Made by a program: the position numbers and the translations under genes. Of a stretch of DNA of 64,000 nucleotides, positions 46,445 to 56,481 are shown piece by piece. Below the pieces are notes generated by a model. The model saw only the letters and a program-made list of their open reading frames with translations. It searched no databases and was not told the DNA's origin. The stretch comes from Cryptomeria japonica (Eukaryota; Streptophyta; Pinopsida; Cupressales; Cupressaceae), in NCBI RefSeq assembly GCF_030272615.1, contig NC_081415.1, positions 102,788,796-102,852,795 of the forward strand, given 5' to 3'. Every line of letters starts with the position of its first letter. Position 1 is the stretch's first letter.

Positions 46445-48013
46445 ATGGCATCTTAGAAGAAGGATAGTCTGAGATTTGATGAAACTAATTACTCTCTTTG
46501 GAAGAACCAAATGGAATGTCACTTGAGATGCATTGGAGAATTATACTGGAAGATTACTAAAGAACAATATACTCCTAGAAATGGTCCTACCACTGATGAT
46601 GAGAAAAAGGAAGTTGAATCTAATAATAGGGCTAAGGAAGCATTGTTGAGTGCTTTGACTGATTCTGAGATGACTAATGTGATAGATTTACAGATTGCTC
46701 ATGAGATTTGGAAGAAGTTGGAAACCTTGTATGAAGGTGACAACCATGTGAAGTTTGCTAAGTTACAGAGTCTAAAGGGTAAATATTAGAAATTGAAGAT
46801 GAGCGAGGATGAGATCATCACTTCTTTTATGCAGAAGGTGAATGAGCTTGTGTGCAATATCATATATGCTGGTGGAATATTGGATGAATCCGAGATTGTT
46901 TCTAAAGTGCTTAGATCCTTACCTGCATCATATAAACACAAAGGTGCTACTATTGAGGAGATCCAGACTGTGACTATTGTGACTAGAGATATGTTGATTG
47001 GTAAGCTATCTTCCTTTGAATTAAGTGAGATTGGTGATTCCCTTCGTAAGGTAGAATCTGCATTCAAAGCCACTATTTTTTTAAAGGATAAGCATATATG
47101 ATCTAGGTAAAAGTTCTTCTAGAAGGATATCCAGATATGAGAAAGAGATGAAAGAGATTGAAGATGAAGAGAAAGAGCTTGAGGAGCTTGAAGCTCTTAT
47201 TGCCAGGAGATTACCTAAATGAGCCGGTAAGTATGAAGGAAAGTTGCCTCTTAAATGTTTTTCATGTAATAAGACAGGAAATTTCGCTTCAAGGTGTCCA
47301 AAAAGAGTTCCCAAGAAACCCTACAAGCCTAAACATTAGAATAAATTCTATTATGTTGTTGATGAAGGAGTGACTGATGATGAATCTGACAAAGGAAATT
47401 TTAGTGATAATGAATGGGTGTTTATTGCTATCAAGGAAGATGATCCAAAACCTACTGATTCTGCTAGCTGCATTAATGAGGAAAGAGCCTTGGTTGGACA
47501 AATTGAAGAGAAATATGAATGGGTAATTGACAACAGATGTTCTCATCACATGACAGGTTATAAGAGTAAGTTTGTGAGCATGGAAAAGTATGATGGTGGT
47601 GTTGTTAGGTTTGGAGATGACAAAGCTTGTATAATTCGGGGTAGAGAATCCATTTCTCTTGATGGTAAGCACAATACTGGTGATGTCTTATATATAGAAG
47701 GACTAAAGCATAATCATTCGAGCGTTGGATAGATGGTTGAAAAGGGATATGATCTTCAGTTCAAGAATGGAAAATGCAGAATCTTGGGTTGTATCGATAT
47801 TGAGATTGCATCAGGTACAGAGACTAAAGGTAATATCTTTCATTTGAATAGTGCTGCTAAAAGGTGTTTGATTGCTCAGATTGATGAAAGTTGGTTATGG
47901 CATAGGAGAATGTGTCATGTCAATTTTTATAGTATGGTTAAGATAAGTTCTACTCAAGCCATGAGAGATCTTTCTAAGTTGATGAAACCTACTAATTTGG
48001 TCAGACCGATATG
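46445..48013 (+). pseudogene. copia gag, protease and pre-integrase remnant
   Basis: Starts MAS-stop-KKDSLRFDETNYSLWK. Gag (UBN2-like, to about 47100) includes ALTDSEMTNVIDLQIAHEIW and LRSLPASYKHK. A frameshift at about 47096 restores YDLGKSSSRR. The zinc knuckle is CFSCNKTGNFASRC, with Asn replacing the His of Cx2Cx4Hx4C. The protease motif is WVIDNRCSHHMTG, DNR instead of DSG, so it would be inactive. SWLWHRRMCHVNF is the GAG-pre-integrase motif. Stops at 46454, 46787, about 47219, 47338 and 47730. Confidence 0.85.
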
Positions 48014-48017
48014 AATC

Positions 48018-48334
48018 ACACGACTATTCTGGGTCTAAAACGATAGTATGGAGTGACTAACATGCATGTTAGTCGTGCGTTTTACACCATCGATTTTGCA
48101 ATAAACAATTGCGGTTGACTAACACATCGCTATCACGTTATACAAAAGATCCATTTTGGAACCTAAATAGCCGCAACCCTAATTTATGGCTCTAAAACGG
48201 ATCTTTCGTACAGTGTGATAGCGATGTGTTAGTCAATCACAACCGTTTATTGCAAAATTGACGGTATAAAATGCGCGACTAACACGCGTGATAGTCAATC
48301 CATACTATCGTTTTGGAACCAGAATAGACGCGTC
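48018..48334. repeat. fold-back element with 140-bp inverted arms
   Basis: The left arm (about 48021-48160) and right arm (about 48191-48332) are reverse complements at roughly 80 percent by eye. They share CTATTCTGG at the ends, CGATAGTATGG, GACTAACA, TTTTGCAATAAAC and GCGATGTGTTAGTCA. The loop is about 30 bp. No coding sequence. It looks like a MITE or fold-back transposon. A third arm-like copy is at 49012-49165. Confidence 0.8.
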
Positions 48335-49011
48335 CCAAGATTTCAATTTCTGAAGACCGCTATCCCCGCCTTGAGTTTCTAGAGCTTGATTATAATAATC
48401 ATTTAACGAAGATCGAAGCACTGGCAGTAATGTCTAAATATATTATTAATTTAATATATTAAAACACTCATGTAAATGTAGTCTTTCTCTGAGCAAATAT
48501 TTTTGTCAGAGTTACATTTACTGAATGACCTTTGTGCGTGTACGAAACGGTGTATACTATCAAAATACTTTTCTCTAATCTAAAACTTAGATTATGTGTT
48601 CTTTACATTCAAATTAAATATTATCCAATTACCTTGAACATTAATTCTTAATTATTTATTCGCAGAGGGAGATTAATAGTGTTAGCTTATATTCTTTTAA
48701 TACCTTTTATTGGATCTGATAAATGTTATAAAAAAAATCATTCAATCAAATTCAATTTTAATAATTTATTAGTTAAAAAACAATTGAAATAAAGTGTTTA
48801 TTGTATGGCCCCACCATGTTGTTGTTCTATTTTTTTAAGTTTTTATTAATTTCAAAGATGAGATTTTGACCCTTAAATTAAATGTGTCAAACTCCACTCC
48901 ACCACTTTGATTAAATAGTATTTCATGTTTTTTTTACGGCGAAGGCGTATCCTTATATGAGAAGGACGGATTAACTTTATGGATCGATGGTTCAAAACAG
49001 TCGAAGCTGTT
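48335..49011. other. spacer between fold-back copies
   Basis: AT-rich, no ORF, no repeat recognised. It may be old sequence between two related fold-back insertions. Confidence 0.3.
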
Positions 49012-49165
49012 CTGGCTCCAAAATAGACCTTTCATACATCATGGTAGCGACGTGTTAGTTAATCACAACCGTTTATTGCAAAATTGACGGTATAAAACGC
49101 TCGACTAACATGCGTGTTAGTCAATCCGTACTCCCGTTTTGAAACCAGAATAGACACGTCCGTTC
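49012..49165. repeat. single arm of the fold-back element
   Basis: Matches the right arm of 48018-48334 in the same orientation: GTGTTAGTTAATCACAACCG, ATTGACGGTATAAAACG, then CCAGAATAGACACGTCC. Only one arm is present, so it is a deleted copy or the arm of a larger composite with the first. Confidence 0.75.
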
Positions 49166-50744
<1,579 letters not shown>

Positions 50745-51345
50745 ACATTGTGTGCTATGTGCCTTTGCAGTTTTGCTGATTGCATGTTCGACATTTCCTT
50801 TAGCCTTGCGAAACGGCGAATGCAACCCACATTACGTGTTATACGCCTTCCTTCGCTATATTGCTGATTGCATACTCGACATTTCCTTTAGCCTCGCAAA
50901 ACAACGAATTGCATGTTATGCGCCTTCGCTGTTTCGTAGACTGCATGCTCATCATTTCCTTTCACCACACGAAATGACGAATGCAACTAACATAGCATGG
51001 TAGTTGTCTTCGTTGTTTTGTGGACTGCGTAGACGACATTTGCTTTAGTCACACAAAACGCTGAATGCGACCCACATTGTGTGTTATGCGCCTTCCTTCT
51101 CTGTATCAGTGACTGCATGCCTGACATTTCCTTTAGCCTCGCGAAATGACGAAATGCGTGTTATGTGCTTTTGTTGTTTCGTAGACTGCGTGCCCAACAT
51201 TTCCTTTAGTCTTGTGAAACAACGAAAGTGACTAACATAGCATGGTATGCACCTTCGCTGTTTCACGGATTGCGTGGCCGACATTTGCTTTAGCCTTGCG
51301 AAACAGCGAACACGACCAACATTGTGTGTTATGCGCCTTCGCAGT
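50745..51345. repeat. satellite-like array of about seven 85-bp hairpin-forming units
   Basis: Each unit contains a GCCTTCGCTGTTTCG-like start, GACTGC(A/G)TGC, GACATTTCCTTTAGCC and CGAAACAGCGAATG, then CAACCCACATTGTG. The start and the CGAAACAGCGAA segment of each unit are inverted complements, so every unit can fold. Unit starts fall near 50765, 50860, 50930, 51015, 51100, 51175 and 51255, with length variation of 70-95 bp and heavy drift. Not related to other repeats here. Confidence 0.8.
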
Positions 51346-51903
51346 GTAATGAGAGGAAAATGGTCGTGCCCAAGTATTGCTATTATGACATGAATTTTGC
51401 ATAGATTTTTCGTCTAATTTTTGAAGATAGAACTCTGCCTGCATTCCTGGAAGCATGCTGAAATGGGCGAACATTCTAGACATCAAGGGAGTGCTTGATA
51501 CAATCAAAATTTTGCACAAATTCATCTCCATTCTGCAAGTAATGCCTAGGAAACAATCCTCCAACCAGAGCATTGCCATTCCAAAGGTCATAGGACCTAA
51601 CTACAGCAAGAAGATTATCCCCCACCACAAATTCCTCTCTAACAGTTTTGGAGGCTTCATTTTGAAACTTGTTCCAACATTGTAAAACATCAAGCACATT
51701 CGAAAGAAAATCGAGACTAGCAAGGAAGGAAAAACTAGTCTCTTTTCTTGGGGATATTCAAAAGAAAATTTTAATAATATTATTATTGAACTTTTTAAAA
51801 ATATATAGATAAAATAATAACTTTTAAATAAATATAAATATGTTTTGAATAAAAATATTATATATTATAGAAATTCCTAATGATCAAAAGGTAGTTTATT
51901 ATC
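51346..51903. other. spacer, nothing recognised
   Basis: Overlapping short ORFs on both strands without recognisable motifs. AT-rich from 51740. Confidence 0.3.
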
Positions 51904-52086
51904 GTCCAAGGGGTTGAGCTTAACTGGTTAAAACACTGGGTTCTCATGGTGGAGACCCAAGTTCAAATCTCAATAGGGACATCTAAAGAGGAATTCTAAG
52001 CTGTGACTCTTGGCCTTCCATAGGATGGGGAAGGTCTTGGAGTTAATCTAATCAAACACAATAATAATAATAATAATAATAATAAT
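51904..52086 (+). mobile_element. probable tRNA-derived SINE
   Basis: The head resembles a tRNA: GTCCAAGGGG, an A-box-like GAGCTTAACTGGTT (51916-51929) and a B-box GTTCAAATCTC (51961-51971), with 30-odd bp between them. A non-tRNA body of about 90 bp follows and the copy ends in (AAT)n at 52059-52086. That architecture (pol III promoter, body, simple tail) is that of a plant SINE. No 3' target duplication is visible because element H begins immediately. Confidence 0.6.
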
Positions 52087-52869
52087 TGTATATGGTGAAA
52101 ATGGATAACAACAATGTTGAAAGACTAAATGAATTCAACCACAAAACCCTAGCCTAACAACAAAAAAGATCCACCATAACATATGAAGATTACCTAAGAC
52201 ACTGCAAATCAAATGAAATCACAAAGATTATACCATCACATGTCCAATAGGGTTTGAATCTCCATTCTTCCTATCTCCATTGATCTTGCTTGATATATTT
52301 GCTCTCAGATTTTATGTGCATAAGAGCTCAACAAAGAACGGAAATGTGGTTGCCAGTAGAATTGCATATGAAAGTGCAAAAGGCGTAGTGTAGTCCAGTG
52401 CGCAAATTAGTTAGTCCGGCCTTGATAATGAAGGAAGCATCTCCTTATATAGAAGACACTATATGAAATGGAGGAATAAGATTGAGAGGTGTAAAAGAGG
52501 TCGGCTATGATTAGAGGGTAGGTAAAGAAAATAATAAAATAATGAAAAGGGTAGGTAGTGTAGGAATTAAGAGATGAATGACATGTGTCATAGGTAGAAA
52601 AGGTTAATGAATTAATTAAATAAATAAAGATTTATTTAATTAATAGAAGAAGTGGGATCAATTAAATAAATAAAATATTTATTTAATTTAGGAAAAGGGT
52701 AATTTAAATAAATAAATGTATTTATTTAAATAAGAAATAAGGCTAGAAGAGGATAAATGAATTAAATAAATAAATAAAGATTTATTTAATTAATAGAAGA
52801 ATTAGGCTAAAATAATTAAATAAATAAAGATATTTATTTAATTAGACATGACAATTTTAGGTGTCTACA
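52087..52869 (-). repeat. 3' LTR of Tat-like gypsy element H (minus-strand sense)
   Basis: The right end GGTGTCTACA (52869) is followed by TTTTGCCCCTCTTTGAG. On minus that is a polypurine tract CAAAGAGGGGCAAAA before TGTAGACACC, closely resembling element G (AAAGAGGAACAAAA, TGTAGACG). The left end TGTATATGG resembles the TGTATGTGGG of G, but the exact base is uncertain. The second LTR must lie beyond the window. AT-rich AATTAAATAAATAAAG blocks resemble those in the G LTR. Confidence 0.6.
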
Positions 52870-53126
52870 TTTTGCCCCTCTTTGAGACAATGCAGCTTGT
52901 CGCATTGTTTCAAAGAAGATAAGATGAACTGATACAAAGTTGGCCCAAGATGGGAATGATATGCCCCCTCGAGAGATTGGATGAAAATGTCTAGAAAGAT
53001 CGCAAACAATCTCTCGATAAGAAAGAAAGGGGAGAATGGACTGGCTAGATAGGATAGAGTGACAGAGTCACGGGATAATGAAGACTGAATCGGGAAACAA
53101 GGGCTAGGGCTAGGGCTAGGGCAGTT

Positions 53127-53135
53127 TATAAAATA
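53127..53135 (+). promoter_or_regulatory. antisense TATA box, element H
   Basis: TATAAAATA, 98 bp before ATG 53225 on the strand opposite to the retroelement. The equivalent of TATAAAAG at 30781 in G. Confidence 0.55.
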
Positions 53136-53224
53136 GACCACGAGGGGAAAACATTCTCATTGTCATCCACACATCCAAGAGATTAGAGTGTAGAGAGAGA
53201 ATAGAGCAGCAATAGTCAGCAGCG

Positions 53225-53290
53225 ATGGCATTGGTGCATAGATTCGATCGCATTCGCCGATTTCAGAGGCCAGCCGATGCAGGAGAGCCG
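53225..53290 (+). CDS. antisense exon 1 of element H (HRFDRIRRFQRPA peptide)
   Basis: 22 codons from ATG, ending in phase 0 at GAGCCG|GTAAGT, a consensus donor. The encoded core HRFDRIRRFQRPA matches the G exon (HRFERVRRYRRPA) by conservative changes. A phase-0 acceptor and exon encoding a plant mobile domain lie at 61889, so the joined frame is open. The predicted intron is about 8.6 kb now but only about 0.8 kb without element P. Confidence 0.6.
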
Positions 53291-53384
53291 GTAAGTACCA
53301 CAAAACCTCTTTGTACTTTGTCACATTAATTGTTGTCATTGATGCATGCTAGGCAGGGCAATAAATGCACTTTTAGGTAATGTC

Positions 53385-53523
53385 AAAAAAATGTCAAAAA
53401 CGTGTAGGCACGTCTGTGTTTGTGCCAGGCGCGTCTATGCTAGATGCGAGCGCGTCTGCGTTGTGTAGGTGCATTTGTGAAATGTAGGCACGTTTGTGCA
53501 GGACAGGCGCGTCTGTGCAGAAC
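53385..53523 (+). repeat. GCGC-core array of element H, first part
   Basis: AGGCGCGTCTGTG-like units (six) with CGTC or CGTT at 53411, 53432, 53453, about 53472, 53491 and 53510, spaced 19-21 bp. The array resumes after element P. Confidence 0.8.
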
Positions 53524-54771
53524 TGTAAAGCGAAAAATCGCGAGCGAACCCCAAGTGTTCCCCCCACCACTCTAAGGAGAGAGAAAGGGGGTCACTAGGG
53601 TTGACGGTTTTCACTTAGGGGAGACTTTACATTCAAAAGAGGGGTTGAAACCCATAAGATCCAATCCCACACAATGCAAGATTGGATTCTAAATGAGTTT
53701 CAAGGGTTGAGACAGCAAGGCTACCCTCTTTTGTAAAGAATGTAGATAGAAGGATTAAGCTAGGAATGCATGAAAAGTGAGGAAGATTCACTTATAAACA
53801 GAGATAGGAATATAGGATGAAGCTGCGGACCTGGAATTAGCAGTAAAATGTCGAGACGGCACTGTCCTGCAAATTTGAGCAAAAGTTGACAGGACGATGG
53901 CGCTCGGCGTGCACACAGTCCTCCAAAAAATCCGCGAAATGAAGGGGGATCTGTTCGTCTCTGCACAAGGATTCCAGATCTTCAATTATAGCCGCGTACC
54001 TGCAACCTACACATAGAAAAGAGATGACGATTGGGGGGTTAGGGATTAGGGGTTTGCCCTTAGGTCAAACCCCGGTTTTGGAATTAACCAAGAAATGAGA
54101 AATGTTGTAAATGTAAATGATTGTAATGTAATAAAGTACCAATACCTTGTTGTAAGAATGTTTGTATTCTTACATGCGAAGGTGTAAATGTTGTTGTATG
54201 TTGTATGTTGTATGTGGTATGTGATCTCCTCTTCAATGGTTGAATCCTTGTCTTGAATGCAACACTTAGCCTTGAATGGAGACTTAGAATGATCAATTGC
54301 TTGAAGGAATGCTTGAATGCTTGAATGCTTGAATGTTTGAATGTTGCTTCCGCGTCTGGTACACATATGTCCTTCCTTTCTCCATCTACCAAAATGGGAG
54401 AGGAAATGTAGTTTATATACTTGTCAATTAGGGTTAAAAGACTGATTTTTCCGACCTTAGGTCGATCTGTGAAGATTATTTTCCAATTTGCAAACATAAA
54501 GACCCAAGACCCAAAAGAGACCAGGCCCAAAAATAGGGCCAGGGACCAGGGCACTGGGCGACCTAGTCCTGAAGGACCAGGGCACTGGGCGCCATGGTCC
54601 CACCTCCAGGGACAGCAGGGTGCAAGGAGGATCAGGCCAGGGTGCTGAAAAATGCAGTTTTTGATGTCATGAACAAGTTTCGGGGTCTCCATTCAGGTTC
54701 AGTGTTGCGTCGCCATCGTGAAGACCCAAATGCGGTCGAAATTGCAAGTGTTGCAATTTTAGGACGCTACA
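53524..54771 (-). repeat. 3' LTR of element P (minus-strand sense)
   Basis: TGTAAAGCGA to GACGCTACA. Contains a 30-bp tandem duplication, GGACCAGGGCACTGGGCG twice, absent from the other LTR, and a GAATGCTT run. The 202-codon minus ORF (54084-54692) spans the LTR and is not a gene. Confidence 0.9.
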
Positions 54772-54792
54772 TTTAGCCCCCACTTTAGCAGG
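54772..54792 (-). other. polypurine tract of element P
   Basis: CTAAAGTGGGGGCTAAA on minus directly before TGTAGCGTC. Nearly identical to that of element O (CTAAAGTGGGGACTAAA). Confidence 0.75.
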
Positions 54793-55545
54793 AGTATAAG
54801 CGTACGCTCATACTTCCGGTAAAGTACAAGGAAACAACATTGAAAGACTTTCACCACGTCAAGGAGGCAAGACACACCAAGCCCCCAGTGGACTAAGGAT
54901 CTTACGACTTCAATTGACAAAGCAAAAGGGAAGATCACGAGGGAGAACCATGACTGTCAGTAGTAAGGTTCCCTCACTATGAGTCATGCAAGAAAAATAC
55001 TAAAAATTTTCAAGGCAAAGCTAAGTTCGCCAAGAAATTTTCAAGTATCCTGAAGGGATAGACGGGGTGTATGCCCCCCTACGTTAAAGCGATCGCACAC
55101 GCCTCAACGGGGGTGATTGCTTTAAGGTAGTGATACACATAAGAAATGAGAAGGGAAAGGAGCACGTTATCACAAAGATTTAGCCCCCAAGTGTGAGATA
55201 AACCCAAGGATAATAGACACAAAACACAAATCACGAGGTGACTTCGCTTTCCTTGGGGTCAGTATGCTGTATGATAATTCATGTATATCATATGTATGTA
55301 TGCATAATTTTTCTTCATTCCCCAATCAAGGAAGATCACCTAGAAGAAGGGAACACATGTGTCTTTTGAGTCAACATGAGAGAGACCAAAAGAGATCTCA
55401 ATGCTTTGCATCGTCCTCAAGTAGACAACACTAAGGACAACGAATAGAAGAATGAGAATAACACATAGAAGAAGTAACAATAGAGAGGAGGAGAGAATCT
55501 GCTATGCTAATGAAACTAGTCTAGCACGTCATCTACCCCCCGATC
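54793..55545 (-). other. 3' noncoding tail of element P
   Basis: GTATGCCCCCCTA (55069-55081) is followed by TTAAAGCGATCGCAC and GTGATTGCTTTAA (imperfect stem, 55084-55125), the same layout as the ATGCCCCCT motif in G, H and O. Further CCCCC phrases occur at 54885 and 55185. No gene. Confidence 0.55.
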
Positions 55546-55548
55546 TTG

Positions 55549-56481
55549 CTAATCAATGTTTCGGGAAGGCAGGGAACACGCTAGAGGAGGAACATCCAAC
55601 ACAGCAGATGGAGCTATCACACAAGGGCTATGTTCATGTTCCAAGCCACGTTGTTCTTGTCTAGGAGCTAGGATAAGTGCTTTAGAAAATTCGTTAGATA
55701 AATGGTTATCAACATCAACATATTCATATTCACTATCAGAAGCAAGAGAAGTAACATTTGCATCATGAATAATATTTTCATCTATATCATCATCGAGATT
55801 TATAAAAATAGGATCTTTAACTCGCACAGGATCAAAACCATCATGCATCTTATGTTTAGGAGATTTTGGAGAAAGTGGAATAATGCTTGTTGAAGGTGTT
55901 TTTGGAGATTGTAAAGTTTGAGAAGTAGCTGCCTGAGCTCTAAGACGACGCTTTCGTCGGCATTCACGCGCATAACGATTTCGTCTAGTCTTAGTAGGAA
56001 GTGGAGAAGATTGAGGAGGAGGAATGTTCTCATCCTTATCACTTAGGTGTTTAGGTTGTGGTCTCTTAGGCTAGATAATAGGAGAAGAGGAAGGTCTCTT
56101 CTCTTTATAAAAGGAAGGAGGAGGAACTGCTCCATATAAAGGAAAAATATTTGGTTTAGGAAGGAGACCAAGTCCATCATGATGAGGAGGTATAGGTCTG
56201 CTTTTAGAAAGTTTATTAGACATAGACATAGTCACATCCATAGGAATGGGTTGGGAATCTTCTTGAGGAAAGACATTAGTTTTATCTTTCAAAGGAAGAA
56301 CTTCCTTCTCAAGAACGATAGGAATATCAAGTTTGGGTGTTCTAGGTTCACTTAGAGATAGGATCATATCTATTTTCCACTTTTGATAAGATTTGAAAAG
56401 ATGATCACTTCGCGGAGGAAGAGATTGGAATTGTTTAGGCCAAAAATAATCAATAGGAATGCTAGAAGTTCTTTCAGCTGG
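55549..56481 (-). pseudogene. tail reading frame of element P after protease
   Basis: Same frame as gag-protease, reading on past its stop (TAA at 56482) to about 55549 with one further stop (56071). It contains a Pro-rich segment (HHDGLGLLPKPNIFPLYGAV), a basic patch (RRNRYARECRRKRRLRAQ) like a nuclear localisation signal, and an acidic end (INLDDDIDENIIHD). It could be a C-terminal extension reached by readthrough or a decayed ORF. It occupies the place where pol should be. Confidence 0.5.

Larger units (their letters stand above)
45036..48013 (+). mobile_element. Ty1/copia element E, 5' half only
   Basis: The 5' LTR 45036-46388 (TGTTGG to CATCA) is followed by a tRNA-Met primer site (TGGTATCAGACC, 46391) and a decayed gag-protease region. 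Coding similarity stops abruptly at about 48013, just after the GAG-pre-integrase domain. Integrase, RT, RNase H and the 3' LTR are missing. The LTR belongs to the same family as S1 and S2. Confidence 0.85.
52870..53524 (-). mobile_element. 3' tail of element H, left part
   Basis: Noncoding on the retroelement strand. It holds the polypurine tract, ATATGCCCCCTCGAGAGATTG with its 11-bp stem (52970-52980 with 53008-53018), the antisense TATA box, the antisense exon and half of a GCGC-core array. A GGGCTA run (four to five copies) sits at 53101-53122. Cut at 53523 by element P. Confidence 0.65.

Noticed and set aside
51904-51976. Functional tRNA gene
   Set aside because: Has A- and B-box-like strings, but the cloverleaf does not fold cleanly and a SINE body with an (AAT)n tail follows.
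54084-54692. 202-codon minus-strand ORF
   Set aside because: It lies wholly inside the P LTR, and the matching ORFs in the other LTR are broken. LTR sequence, not a gene.
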